Assembly (NCBI GenBank): GCA_030447445.1
Contig: JAUJOW010000003.1
Coordinates: forward strand, 1-51,597
DNA: 51,597 bases
Reading direction: 5' to 3'
Source of the DNA: Acidimicrobiales bacterium
GTDB taxonomy: Bacteria; Actinomycetota; Acidimicrobiia; Acidimicrobiales; Iamiaceae
Shown: positions 12,470 to 20,676 of the stretch, in pieces
Position numbering within the stretch: position 1 is the stretch's first letter
Layout: each line of letters begins with the position of its first letter
Translations under genes and position numbers: made by a program
The notes under the pieces: generated by a model
The model's input: the letters and a program-made list of their open reading frames with translations, nothing else
Database searches by the model: none
What the model was told of the DNA's origin: nothing

Positions 12470-12573
12470 GGCCGGCTCCGCGTGGAGAGGACGAGATCGT
12501 ACGTCTACCTCCCCGTTCGGCCGTCCGGAAGTGCCCGGCGACGGCGTTCACACCGCCGGAACGGTCGGGTGGT

Positions 12574-13305
12574 TCAGGATGCCGGTCGCAGGTAGTGCTG
12601 CTCGTAGGCGTCGGCCAGGTCGTAGAGGGCCTTGCCGCCGTCGCCGCTGTAGGACGAGCCGTGCATCACGGCCAACGTGGTCGGCGACAGGTCGCCCAGG
12701 CGACGCATGACCTCGGCCGTGTCCGGTGCCATCGACGAAGAACGGAACATGGCTTCGGCAGTCATGGCCGGTTCGACCAGATCGCCCGTCGTGAGCGCGA
12801 CATCCCCGCCGCCGAGGTGCGAGAACAGGTCGCCGCACAACAGCGTTCCGGTCGTCTCCTCGAAGAGGACTCGAGCCTCCCACCCGTGGGGGACGTGCGG
12901 GGTGTCGATGTGGCGCACCCGCTTGCCGCCGAGGTCGACGGTCTCGCCGTCGGCCATGGGGCGGGGCGGTCGGTCGCACATGTCGTCGAGCGAGACCTCG
13001 CACCCGAGCGCTCCGTGGGCCACCTGTGACCGTGGGGCGGCCGCCAACCACATGTTCATGGAGCCGCACTCGTCCGATTCGACGTGGCCGAAGGTGATCC
13101 AGCGCAGCGACTCGACCGGTACGATCCGAGCCACTGCCTCGGCCACCAGCGGGAACATGCCTCGAGGCCCGGTGTGGAAGAGGAGCGGCTCGTCTGCTGC
13201 GATCAGGAACTGGTTGAAGGTGAAGCCGGCGGGAGGGGCCACCTCGGCCACGTGGGTCGAGAGGCGGTAGATCCCGTCGGCGATCTCGTCGCATCTTGTT
13301 TCCAT
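12574..13305 (-). CDS. MBL-fold protein with diiron (flavodiiron-type) centre
   Basis: This 243-residue metallo-beta-lactamase-fold protein carries the variant metal motif HVESDE at residues 74-79, as in the HxExD site of flavodiiron/oxygen-binding ODP proteins. It also has HIDTPHVPHGW, LLCGDLFSHLGGGD and a late MHGSSYSGDGG. There is no flavodoxin domain. ODP-type proteins bind or sense oxygen with a diiron site and have been linked to chemotaxis signalling or detoxification. The role here is unknown. It lies 96 bases upstream of the GCS2-type gene on the same strand. Confidence 0.75.
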   Translation of the reverse strand: METRCDEIADGIYRLSTHVAEVAPPAGFTFNQFLIAADEPLLFHTGPRGMFPLVAEAVARIVPVESLRWITFGHVESDECGSMNMWLAAAPRSQVAHGALGCEVSLDDMCDRPPRPMADGETVDLGGKRVRHIDTPHVPHGWEARVLFEETTGTLLCGDLFSHLGGGDVALTTGDLVEPAMTAEAMFRSSSMAPDTAEVMRRLGDLSPTTLAVMHGSSYSGDGGKALYDLADAYEQHYLRPAS

Positions 13306-13318
13306 GCCCTGAAGGCGT

Positions 13319-15304
13319 TCAATCGCCGGCGGTCTCGTTCACTCGGGACTGAACACTCCAGATCGCTTCGTCCTCGGCGTGCGGTTCGTAGGCGCAGAAC
13401 AGCCCGGTGCGCACTCGGCGATCGAGGACCGCACCCGGTTCAGGGAGAGCCTCGGTCAACCTGGCGACCGCGGTCCGCACGGCCCGGGTGACGTTGAGAC
13501 GAGCCTTCTCGGCGACCGATGACGCCTTCCGATCCCGCCCGCCCAGGCCGAAGGCGCGGGCCAGCTCGGCCACCAAGCTGTCGAGCTCGGCCTGGACCTC
13601 GGCGGCCCGGTCGTCGTCCTCCAGGGCGAGGGCGTCCTCCACCTCGACGCGGAGGTCTGCCACGCGACGGCGGTAGGCAGCCCGGCTCCGAGAGTCGAGC
13701 AGCACGCCGGCGTCACCGAGCCGACGCCGATCGATCCCCCCCTCGGGCACACCCTCGACGAGGTCGACGAGGTCCAAGGCGTGACGCTCGGTCCCGGGAT
13801 GGGACAACAGCTCGGCGAGGTAGCGCAGGCCTTTGGTGTCACGGAGGCGCACGGCGGTCTCACCGCACCCGGCCGTCCACCAACCGCCGTCCCGCTCGAG
13901 GGTGGCGACCCGGCAGCCGACGCGGACCGTGCGCGGGGAGACCTCCACACCGAGTCGACGCAACATGGTGAGGTCGTCAGCGGCCACGACCACATCGAGG
14001 CGAGCGAGCAGCGCGGCGGCGGCGCGGCCCTCGACGACAGCCTCGGCGCCGTCACCGCCCGCCTCGTGCATCCGGGTGAGGTCGAGATGCAGCGACGCCT
14101 TCAGGAGGGGAAGGTCGACCGTCGCCAGCTCGTCGAGCCCTTCCTGCAGCGCGAGCACGGCCTCAGCGGTGCGGCCCTCGGCGGCATGCACGCGGGCCCG
14201 CAGGCGGGCCGCCTCGGCGCCGAGCGCAGGCACGCTCACGCCTCGGGTGCGGTCGTCGAGCTCGGCGGATGCTTCGGCCGCCTTGCCGACGTCGCCCCGT
14301 CCGAGCTCGGCCCCGATCAGCACCCCGAGCAACGACGCTGCCCGCACCCGATCGTCGCCCATGAGGCGCAGCCCGCGCCGGGCGGTGGCGCGGGCCAGAT
14401 CGAAGTCTCGCTGGGCGAGGTGCAGACGGGCGGTCGGGAGCAGGGCCTGGATGTGATCATCCCGGCCGAGGAGCAGCGCCTCGGCCTCGGCCAGCCGGCC
14501 CTGCAGGATGCGCAGCTCGGCCAGGGCGATCGGGGGGTGCCAGGAGGAGCCGGGCATGACCTCTTCGAGCTCGGCGAAGGCCCGCGTCAAGAGGTCCTCG
14601 GCCTCACCCCACCGGCCCAGGTGGCACAGCAGTGTCCCCTGCACGCTGTGGCAGTGGCTGCTGAGGAACGCCTGCGGCCCGGGGGCTGGGCCGAGAATGC
14701 CCCGCTGGCGCAGCACTCGGCCCCACACCTCCACCCGCTCGAAGTCGACGGCGAAGTAGCAGGCGGTGAAGAACGAGCACACCGACCTGCCGATCACACC
14801 GGCGTCGTTCGTGTCGCCTCCGCAAGCCAGGGCCATGGCCTCGTCCGTCATGGCCATCCCCTCGGTCACCCGACCGGCCTGCACGTGGGCCAGCCCACCG
14901 TCGGCCAGGGCCTTGACCTCGAGGTCCACATCGCCGAAGCGGCGGGCCCGGTCGAGCGCCAGCGCCGCTCGATCCATGAGCACGGTGGGGTCGTCCACGT
15001 CACAGCCCAGGGGAGCCACCGCCGCATAGCCCTGCTCGAGACATGGCGGCTCGTGCTCGACCAGACGTATCGCCCGGGTGAACCACGGACGGGCCGCCAC
15101 TCTGTTGCCCAGCATCTCGGCGAACACGTTGCCGAGGCGCACACAGGTCATGGCGGCCTGGCGACCGTCGCCGGCGGCGGTCAGCTCGCGCACTGCAGCG
15201 GACAGGTGCGCGACAGCCGCGTCGACGTCACCCGCCGCCATCGCATCGTCAGCCCGCCGCAGCGATGCGCGACCGTCGCGATCGAGCGTCGGCGCAACCC
15301 CCAC
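13319..15304 (-). CDS. TPR protein with the C-terminal domain of actinobacterial cyclase/LuxR-type regulators
   Basis: About 661 residues from a GTG at 15304. Residues roughly 1-440 are alpha-solenoid (TPR-like), for example LEQGYAAVAPLG, RWGEAEDLLTRAFAELE and RLAEAEALLLG. The C-terminal part has WWTAGCGETAVRLRDTKGLRYL, SRAAYRRRVADLRVEVEDAL, VNVTRAVRTAVARL-like LNVTRAVRTAVARL and a final VRTGLFCAYEP. In actinobacteria this C-terminal block usually ends large AAA-ATPase, adenylate-cyclase or LuxR-type regulators. Here both the ATPase and any cyclase domain are missing. The open frame extends past 15304 into the antisense of the next gene, but that part looks non-coding. Function is unknown, probably regulatory. 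Confidence 0.7.
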   Translation of the reverse strand: MGVAPTLDRDGRASLRRADDAMAAGDVDAAVAHLSAAVRELTAAGDGRQAAMTCVRLGNVFAEMLGNRVAARPWFTRAIRLVEHEPPCLEQGYAAVAPLGCDVDDPTVLMDRAALALDRARRFGDVDLEVKALADGGLAHVQAGRVTEGMAMTDEAMALACGGDTNDAGVIGRSVCSFFTACYFAVDFERVEVWGRVLRQRGILGPAPGPQAFLSSHCHSVQGTLLCHLGRWGEAEDLLTRAFAELEEVMPGSSWHPPIALAELRILQGRLAEAEALLLGRDDHIQALLPTARLHLAQRDFDLARATARRGLRLMGDDRVRAASLLGVLIGAELGRGDVGKAAEASAELDDRTRGVSVPALGAEAARLRARVHAAEGRTAEAVLALQEGLDELATVDLPLLKASLHLDLTRMHEAGGDGAEAVVEGRAAAALLARLDVVVAADDLTMLRRLGVEVSPRTVRVGCRVATLERDGGWWTAGCGETAVRLRDTKGLRYLAELLSHPGTERHALDLVDLVEGVPEGGIDRRRLGDAGVLLDSRSRAAYRRRVADLRVEVEDALALEDDDRAAEVQAELDSLVAELARAFGLGGRDRKASSVAEKARLNVTRAVRTAVARLTEALPEPGAVLDRRVRTGLFCAYEPHAEDEAIWSVQSRVNETAGD

Positions 15305-15327
15305 GCCGATCAGTGTAGGCGGGCACC

Positions 15328-16020
15328 TCAGCGGAGGTGCCGGCCCATGTCGGCGACGGCACCGATGGTCCCCCGAACCGTGCCCGTCACCTTCGAGCGC
15401 CCGACCCGGGGTCGGAAGGCGACCGAGACCCCTTCGATGCGCCAGCCGGCGCCCACCGCTCGCAGCACCATCTCGAGAGGCCACCCCGAGCGCCGGTCCG
15501 CCAGCTCGAGCTCGAGCAACGCCTGGCGTCGGACGGCCCGCATGGGCCCGAGGTCGGTGAGCGCCAGGTGGGTCCGGCGCCGCACCTCCCAGGCCAGCAC
15601 CCGGTTGGCGACCCGGGCGTGGGTCGGCCACGCCCCCCGCTCGGCCCGCCGGGAGGCGATGACCAGGTCGGCAGTGCCGGCCCGCACCGGTTCGACCACG
15701 AGGGGCAGGTCGGCCGGATCGAGGGAGGCGTCGGCGTCCATGAAGCAGACGATGTCGGCGGAGGCGGCACGTAGCCCGGCCCAGCAGGCCGAGCCGAAGC
15801 CCCGCACGGGTTCGCTGACGACGGTGGCGCCGAGCCGGCGGGCGAGGTCGGCCGATCCGTCGACCGACCCGTTGTCGACCACGAGGGCCCGGTAGCCCGT
15901 GGGCAACCGGCCGAGCACCCACGGCAGGGCCTCGGCCTCGTCGAGCACCGGCAGGATGACGTCGACCTCGGCGTCGACATCGGCGGCGGGCACGAAGGGC
16001 GACGCTAGTATCGGGATCAC
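15328..16020 (-). CDS. family 2 glycosyltransferase
   Basis: A 230-residue GT-A protein of the polyprenyl-phosphate sugar transferase type. It shows VDVILPVLDEAEALPWVLGR, ALVVDNGSVDGSADLARR, FGSACWAGLRAASADIVCFM with DADASLDPADL (the DxD metal site), and GWPLEMVLRAV. It has no C-terminal membrane helices. Members transfer a nucleotide sugar to a lipid carrier or to a cell-wall acceptor. The ATG at 16020 leaves 90 bases to the divergent epimerase gene, a gap that contains a large palindrome, so the two genes may share control. Confidence 0.85.
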   Translation of the reverse strand: MIPILASPFVPAADVDAEVDVILPVLDEAEALPWVLGRLPTGYRALVVDNGSVDGSADLARRLGATVVSEPVRGFGSACWAGLRAASADIVCFMDADASLDPADLPLVVEPVRAGTADLVIASRRAERGAWPTHARVANRVLAWEVRRRTHLALTDLGPMRAVRRQALLELELADRRSGWPLEMVLRAVGAGWRIEGVSVAFRPRVGRSKVTGTVRGTIGAVADMGRHLR

Positions 16021-16042
16021 CGGTCTGTTCGGGCGTTCTCAA

Positions 16043-16075
16043 CGCGCTCACTATCGGATTCCGACAGTGAGCGCG
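16043..16075. promoter_or_regulatory. 33-bp near-perfect palindrome, candidate operator
   Basis: Arms CGCGCTCACT and AGTGAGCGCG are exact inverted repeats around TATCGGATTCCGACA-like core bases, with only three mismatched positions and a centre at 16059. It lies in the 90-bp gap between the divergent glycosyltransferase and epimerase genes. The size and symmetry suit a dimeric or tetrameric repressor of the TetR or GntR kind. No regulator of that type is encoded next to it. Confidence 0.6.
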
Positions 16076-16110
16076 CTCATTTCGGTGGGGGAGTCGGGCA
16101 GGATCGGGGG

Positions 16111-17142
16111 ATGCGGGTCCTCGTCACCGGCGGGGCCGGGTTCATCGGCAGCCACGTGGTCGAGGCGCTCGTCGCCGCTGACGCCGACGTGGTCGTGCTC
16201 GACCGTCGCCCACCCGTCGACATCCCCGAGGGGGTCGACGTGCGGGTGGCCGACCTCACCGATGCCGATGCCGTCGCCCGGGCCGTAACCGGTGTCGACG
16301 CCGTCTCCCACCAGGCCGCCCGCGTGGGCCTCGGCGTCGACTTCGACGACGTGGTCGACTACGTGACCGACAACGACCTGGGCACGGCCACGTTGCTGAG
16401 GGCGCTGTGGGCGAACCACTTCTCGGGTCGGTTGGTGGTGGCAAGCAGCATGGTGGTCTACGGCGAGGGCGCCTATCGCTGCCCCACCCACGGACCGACC
16501 CGCCCCGGTCCCCGGCAGCCGGCCGACCTGGATGCCGGCCGGTTCGAGCCGCCCTGCCCGCGCTGCGGCGCCGCTCTCGACCCGGCGACGATCGACGAGG
16601 ACGCTGCCCTCGATCCCCGGAACACCTATGCCGCCACCAAGCTCCACACCGAGCACCTGGCCGCCGCGTACGGCCGGGAAGCGGGGTGTGGGGTGGTGGC
16701 CCTGCGCTACCACAACGTGTACGGCCCCCGGATGCCGCTGGACACGCCCTATGCCGGGGTGGCCGCCATCTTCCGCAGCGCCCTGGCTGCCGGCCGGGCT
16801 CCCGAGGTGCACGAGGACGGGGGGCAGCGCCGCGACTTCGTCCACGTCGGCGACGTGGCCCGGGCGAACGTGGCCGCCCTGGCCGCCCCGCCGGCGGCCA
16901 CGGGACCGTTCAACGTGGCCTCCGGCGACGTGCGCACCGTGGCCGACCTGGCCGCCGCCATGGTGGCTGCCGCCGCGCCGAACGCGCCCGAGCCGGTGGT
17001 GACCGGACGGTGGCGTCTCGGCGACGTGCGCCACGTGGTCGCCTCCCCGGCCCGGGCGGCGGACGTGCTCGGCTTCGAGGCTCGGATCGGCTTCGCCGAA
17101 GGCATGGCCGCCTTCGGCGCCGCCACCGATCGACGCCCGTGA
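16111..17142 (+). CDS. NAD-dependent nucleotide-sugar epimerase/dehydratase with a Cys-rich insert
   Basis: A 343-residue extended SDR enzyme with the Rossmann motif LVTGGAGFIGSHVVEALV, the catalytic Ser/Thr region LVVASSMVVYGEG and YAATKLHTEHLAAAYG holding the Tyr-x3-Lys pair. RYHNVYGPRMPLDTPYAGV follows. Between Ser and Tyr lies an insert with CPTHGPTRPG and FEPPCPRCGAAL, a four-ligand zinc-ribbon-like pattern seen in some actinobacterial sugar epimerases. The substrate is probably a dTDP- or UDP-sugar for cell-surface glycans, in line with the divergent glycosyltransferase. The precise epimerisation is not readable. Confidence 0.85.
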   Translation: MRVLVTGGAGFIGSHVVEALVAADADVVVLDRRPPVDIPEGVDVRVADLTDADAVARAVTGVDAVSHQAARVGLGVDFDDVVDYVTDNDLGTATLLRALWANHFSGRLVVASSMVVYGEGAYRCPTHGPTRPGPRQPADLDAGRFEPPCPRCGAALDPATIDEDAALDPRNTYAATKLHTEHLAAAYGREAGCGVVALRYHNVYGPRMPLDTPYAGVAAIFRSALAAGRAPEVHEDGGQRRDFVHVGDVARANVAALAAPPAATGPFNVASGDVRTVADLAAAMVAAAAPNAPEPVVTGRWRLGDVRHVVASPARAADVLGFEARIGFAEGMAAFGAATDRRP

Positions 17143-17234
17143 TCCGCCGCCGCCGGCACCGACTCCTTACGAACGCCGAACAACCCACCGCCCCCGGGTC
17201 GGCTGGCGAGCAGCCGGCGTACGCTCGCGTCGGA

Positions 17235-17981
17235 ATGGACCAGCCAGCCCAGGCGACGATTGCGAGCGGTCCGGCTCACCGTCGGCCCCGGGTGCTCGTC
17301 GTCGACGACGACGCCATGGTCGTCGACGTGGTCGCCCGCTACCTCGTGCGCGAGGGCTTCGAACCGCACCGGGCGGCCGACGGGCCGAGCGCCGTCGCCC
17401 TGGCCGAGGAGCTCCTTCCCGACCTCGTGATCCTCGACATCATGCTGCCGGGGTTCGACGGGCTGGAGGTCTTCCGTCGCATCCGGGCCGACCGAGCCGT
17501 ACCCGTCATCATGCTCACCGCGCTCGGCGGCGAGGCCGAGCGCCTGGCCGGGCTCGAGCTCGGCGCCGACGACTACGTGGTCAAGCCGTTCTCGTCCCGA
17601 GAGCTGGCGGTGAGGGCGCGCAACCTGTTGCGTCGCAGCACCGCAGCGCCGATGGCCCCTCCCGGCGCCGCCGAAGGCAACGAGCGGGTGCTCAGCGCTG
17701 ACGGCCTCCGGGTCGACACCGCCGCTCGCCACGTCGAGCTGGTCGGCGCAACGGTCGCTCTCACCACCCTCGAGCTCGACCTGCTCGCCTTCCTCATGCG
17801 CAACCCGGGCACGGCGTTCACCCGCGAGGAGCTGCTCGAGCACGTCTGGGGCTACACCGTCGGCGACACGGCCACCGTCACCGTCCACATCCGGCGGCTG
17901 CGCGAGAAGATCGAGGCCGACCCCACCGCCCCCGTGCGCATCGCCACCGTGTGGGGCTACGGCTACCGGTTCGATCGATGA
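17235..17981 (+). CDS. OmpR-family response regulator
   Basis: A 248-residue regulator with a receiver domain: acidic pair in VLVVDDDAM (24-26), phospho-acceptor Asp68 in DLVILDIMLPGFDG, Thr95, and Lys117 in ADDYVVKPFSSREL. The C-terminal winged helix has LTTLELDLLAFLMRNPGTAF and VTVHIRRLREKIEADP, ending VWGYGYRF. The ATG at 17235 gives a normal N-terminus; the open frame upstream overlaps the epimerase gene and is not coding. Its TGA overlaps the ATG of the kinase gene, so it is the first gene of a three-gene operon ending in a molybdoenzyme. Confidence 0.93.
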   Translation: MDQPAQATIASGPAHRRPRVLVVDDDAMVVDVVARYLVREGFEPHRAADGPSAVALAEELLPDLVILDIMLPGFDGLEVFRRIRADRAVPVIMLTALGGEAERLAGLELGADDYVVKPFSSRELAVRARNLLRRSTAAPMAPPGAAEGNERVLSADGLRVDTAARHVELVGATVALTTLELDLLAFLMRNPGTAFTREELLEHVWGYTVGDTATVTVHIRRLREKIEADPTAPVRIATVWGYGYRFDR

Positions 17982-19276
17982 GCTCCACCGGGGCACCGTC
18001 AGCAACGGCACGGTGGCGACGGTGGCGGGTCCACCTGGCCATCGCCACCGCCGGTGGCGCCGTCACCGCCCTCCTCGCCGTGCTCACCGACGCTCCGGCT
18101 GACGAGGTCGCCGTGCTGATCGGCGTGGCCCTCGGCGCCGCCGCCGTCGTCGGCCTCGGCGGGGCGGCGCTGCACAGCCGCCTGCGGGGCAGCTCGATCC
18201 GGATCCAGGTCCTCACCGTCGCCCTCATCTCGGCGGCGGCCGTGGCCGGTGGGGCCGCGGCCGCCGCTCGGGCCATGTTCATCTCCACCCACGACCTGCG
18301 CGCCCTGGCCGTCGTCCTCGCCGCATCGGCCACGGTCGGCATCATCGCCGCCCTCGCCCTGACCGAGCGGCTGCTCGCCGGCACCCGAGCGGTGGGTTCG
18401 GTCGCCCGGAGCATCGGCGTCCCGGCCTTCCCCGACGACGACCACGCCGAACGGGCGGCGCCGAGGACGACTGCGGCCGACGGCGATCGCGGCGAGAGCC
18501 GGGAGCTGACCGCACTCGCCGACGAGCTGACCGAGATCCGCACGCGCCTCGAGGAGTCGACCGAGCGCGAACGTGGCCTCGAGCGCAGCCGGAGGGAGCT
18601 GGTGGCCTGGGTGTCCCACGACCTGCGCACGCCGCTGGCCGGCCTGCGGGCCATGGTCGAGGCCCTCGAGGACGGCGTGGTCGACGACCCCGCCGAGGTG
18701 GCCCGGTACCTGGCCGCCATGCGCGACCAGGTGGACCGCCTGGCCGGCCTCGTGACCGACCTCTTCGAGCTCAGCCGCATCCAGTCCGGCACCCTCCGCC
18801 TCGCGCCAGCACGGGTCTCGATCGCCGAACTCGTCTCTGATGTGCTCGCCGGCGCCTCACCCACCGCCGCCGCCAGGGGCGTGCGCATCCAGGGAGAGAT
18901 CGACGGCCACGGGCCCGAGGCCGACGTCTCGGTCCCGGAGCTGCAGCGGGCCATCCACAACCTGGTCGACAACGCCATCCGCCACACCCCGCCCGACGGG
19001 GCCGTCCGCCTCCACGTCGGGGTCGACGGGACCAGCGCCATGGTGGCCGTGCACGACGAGTGCGGCGGCATACCCGGCGACGACCTGCCCCGGGTCTTCG
19101 ACATCGCCTTCAGCGGCAACCCGGCTCGCACGCCGGGACCGCGCGGCGGAGCCGGTCTCGGCCTGTCCATCACGCGAGGCATCGTCGAGGCCCATGCCGG
19201 TGAGGTCGACGTGCGCAACGAGGGGTCGGGTTGCCGCTTCACCATCCGCCTCCCGCTCGCCGAGGTGCCGTCGTGA
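17978..19276 (+). CDS. membrane sensor histidine kinase
   Basis: A 432-residue kinase. Three to four N-terminal hydrophobic segments lie between residues 18 and 132. A coiled linker rich in Glu/Arg precedes the HisKA box LVAWVSHDLRTPLAGLRAMV, with phospho-His at about 214. The ATPase domain has the N box NLVDNAIRHTPPDGAVRL, the G1 box DECGGIPGDDL and GGAGLGLSITRGIV. The short periplasmic loops suggest it senses the membrane or a membrane partner. It is coupled by ATGA to the response regulator and by GTGA to the oxidoreductase, which may be its regulated target or signal source. Confidence 0.93.
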   Translation: MSSTGAPSATARWRRWRVHLAIATAGGAVTALLAVLTDAPADEVAVLIGVALGAAAVVGLGGAALHSRLRGSSIRIQVLTVALISAAAVAGGAAAAARAMFISTHDLRALAVVLAASATVGIIAALALTERLLAGTRAVGSVARSIGVPAFPDDDHAERAAPRTTAADGDRGESRELTALADELTEIRTRLEESTERERGLERSRRELVAWVSHDLRTPLAGLRAMVEALEDGVVDDPAEVARYLAAMRDQVDRLAGLVTDLFELSRIQSGTLRLAPARVSIAELVSDVLAGASPTAAARGVRIQGEIDGHGPEADVSVPELQRAIHNLVDNAIRHTPPDGAVRLHVGVDGTSAMVAVHDECGGIPGDDLPRVFDIAFSGNPARTPGPRGGAGLGLSITRGIVEAHAGEVDVRNEGSGCRFTIRLPLAEVPS

Positions 19277-20472
19277 AACGGCCGGGCCTGCACATGCCGG
19301 CCGAGCCCCACCTCAACCCTCGTCGGTTCTTCACCAGCCGGCTCCACGACGAGCGCTCGGCCGCCATCCTCGGCGTGGCCCTCGGCGCCACCTTCACGAC
19401 CTGCTTCCTCACCGGAATGCTGTCGCACCTCATCCAGGACCCGCCCGGCTGGTTCCTGTGGCCATCGCGCCCGATCGGCCTCTACCGGTTCACCCAGAGC
19501 CTGCACGTCGCCACCGGGCTGGCCTCGGTGCCGCTGTTGCTGGCCAAGCTCTGGGTGGTGTTGCCGAAGCTGTTCGAGTGGCCGCCGGTGCGCAGCATCG
19601 CCCACGCCGCCGAGCGGCTCGGCCTCCTGGCCCTCGTCGGTGGCAGCCTGTTCCTGCTCCTCAGCGGCGTGGGCAACGTGGCCCGCTGGCGGCCCTGGGG
19701 GTTCTCGTTCACATCCGGCCACTACTGGGCCGCGCTCGTGGCCTACGGCGCCCTGTTCGTCCACGTCGGCCACAAGGCGACCGTCACCCGCCGATCCCTG
19801 CGCCGCGAAGCCGCGAACCGACCGACGGCATCGGCGCCACCGACCCCGACCGGCCCGGAGCCGGCACTGTCGCGCCGGGGCTTCCTCGGCACCGTCGCCG
19901 CCGCCTCCGGCGTCATCACGCTCACCACCGCCGGCCAGACCGTGGCCTGGCTCGGCTTCCTCAACGCCCTCGGAGTGCGCCGACCGAAGACCGGTCCGCA
20001 GGGACTGCCCGTTAACAAGACCGCATCGGGCGCGGGTGTGCTCGAGGCCATCGAGTCCGACGAGGCCCTCCGCGACTTCCGACTGGTGGTCACCGGGAAG
20101 GTCGAGCGCGACCTGGAGCTGACCCTCGACGACCTGCGGGCCATGCCGCAGCACGACGCCGACCTGCCCATCGCCTGCGTCGAGGGCTGGAGTGCGGCTG
20201 GCCGGTGGCGGGGGGTGCGGGTCCGGGACCTGCTCGACCGGGCCGGAGCCGCCGAGGACGCCGAGGTGCGGGTCGAGTCGCTGCAGCAGCGGTCGCTCTA
20301 CTCGTCGTCACCCCTCAACCGCCTCCAGGCCCGGGATCCCCTGACCACGCTCGCCCTGGAGCTGAACGGCGAACCCCTCCACCCCGACCACGGCCGCCCG
20401 GTGCGCCTGATCGGTCCCAACCGGCCCGGCGTGCAGCAGACCAAGTGGGTCCGTCGGCTGGTGGTGTCCTGA
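19273..20472 (+). CDS. membrane-anchored sulfite-oxidase-family molybdopterin oxidoreductase
   Basis: A 399-residue protein. The N-terminal half has about four hydrophobic segments, including SAAILGVALGATFTTCFLTG, SLHVATGLASVPLLLAKLWV and LLALVGGSLFLLLSGVGNVA, with several His residues that could hold haem in a cytochrome b561-like way. At about residue 195 a twin-Arg-like SRRGFLGTVAAASG precedes another hydrophobic stretch. The C-terminal oxidoreductase domain follows, with DLPIACVEGWSAAGRWRGV; its Cys is the expected molybdenum ligand. It ends RPVRLIGPNRPGVQQTKWV. The fold is that of sulfite oxidase/YedY (MsrP). The substrate is unknown; a role in repair or respiration of oxidised sulfur compounds is inference. 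Confidence 0.85.
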   Translation: MKRPGLHMPAEPHLNPRRFFTSRLHDERSAAILGVALGATFTTCFLTGMLSHLIQDPPGWFLWPSRPIGLYRFTQSLHVATGLASVPLLLAKLWVVLPKLFEWPPVRSIAHAAERLGLLALVGGSLFLLLSGVGNVARWRPWGFSFTSGHYWAALVAYGALFVHVGHKATVTRRSLRREAANRPTASAPPTPTGPEPALSRRGFLGTVAAASGVITLTTAGQTVAWLGFLNALGVRRPKTGPQGLPVNKTASGAGVLEAIESDEALRDFRLVVTGKVERDLELTLDDLRAMPQHDADLPIACVEGWSAAGRWRGVRVRDLLDRAGAAEDAEVRVESLQQRSLYSSSPLNRLQARDPLTTLALELNGEPLHPDHGRPVRLIGPNRPGVQQTKWVRRLVVS

Positions 20473-20488
20473 CCCGCCCGCGGGTCAG
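20469..20488 (+). terminator. hairpin at the end of the molybdoenzyme operon
   Basis: CTGACCCGC and GCGGGTCAG form exact 9-bp arms around CC, starting inside the stop codon of the oxidoreductase. Convergent kinase debris lies just beyond it. The short loop means the outer eight pairs form the stem. It is a likely transcription end or mRNA 3' border. Confidence 0.55.
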
Positions 20489-20498
20489 AGCTTCGCCG

Positions 20499-20580
20499 TC
20501 AGGACGAGACGGCGGCCAGGAGCCCGTCGATGCGCCCGGCCAGCTCGTCGGCCGTCTTGGGGCGCCGGGCGGGGTCCGTG
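20499..20580 (-). pseudogene. C-terminal scrap of a Ser/Thr protein kinase
   Basis: The minus strand reads TDPARRPKTADELAGRIDGL and a short tail before TGA at 20501-20499. This is the last helix of a bacterial Ser/Thr kinase catalytic domain (pattern: DPxxRPxxAxELAxxL). Nothing upstream in the same frame looks like kinase. With the larger broken kinase gene next door it shows that this spot once held one or more kinase genes. Confidence 0.45.
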
Positions 20581-20676
20581 TGTCACCGAAGCTGGTGGCG
20601 ACCGTGATCGTTGAGGTCCCCCGGCACCGACACGCGGGCCGACACCGGGGGCGGCGCCTGTACCACGCCGGCGACG

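Noticed and set aside
10370..12595. Long plus-strand frame (about 740 codons) opposite glnA and the GCS2 gene
   Set aside because: Low-complexity Val/Gly/His text with no motif, fully antisense to two recognisable genes.
13781..15895. Long plus-strand frame opposite the TPR gene
   Set aside because: High GC keeps it open; no conserved motif and it spans two genes on the other strand.
15328..16051. Minus-strand extension of the TPR gene up to 16051
   Set aside because: It is out of frame with the clearly coding glycosyltransferase on the same strand and is Arg/Pro-rich; the real TPR start is near 15304.
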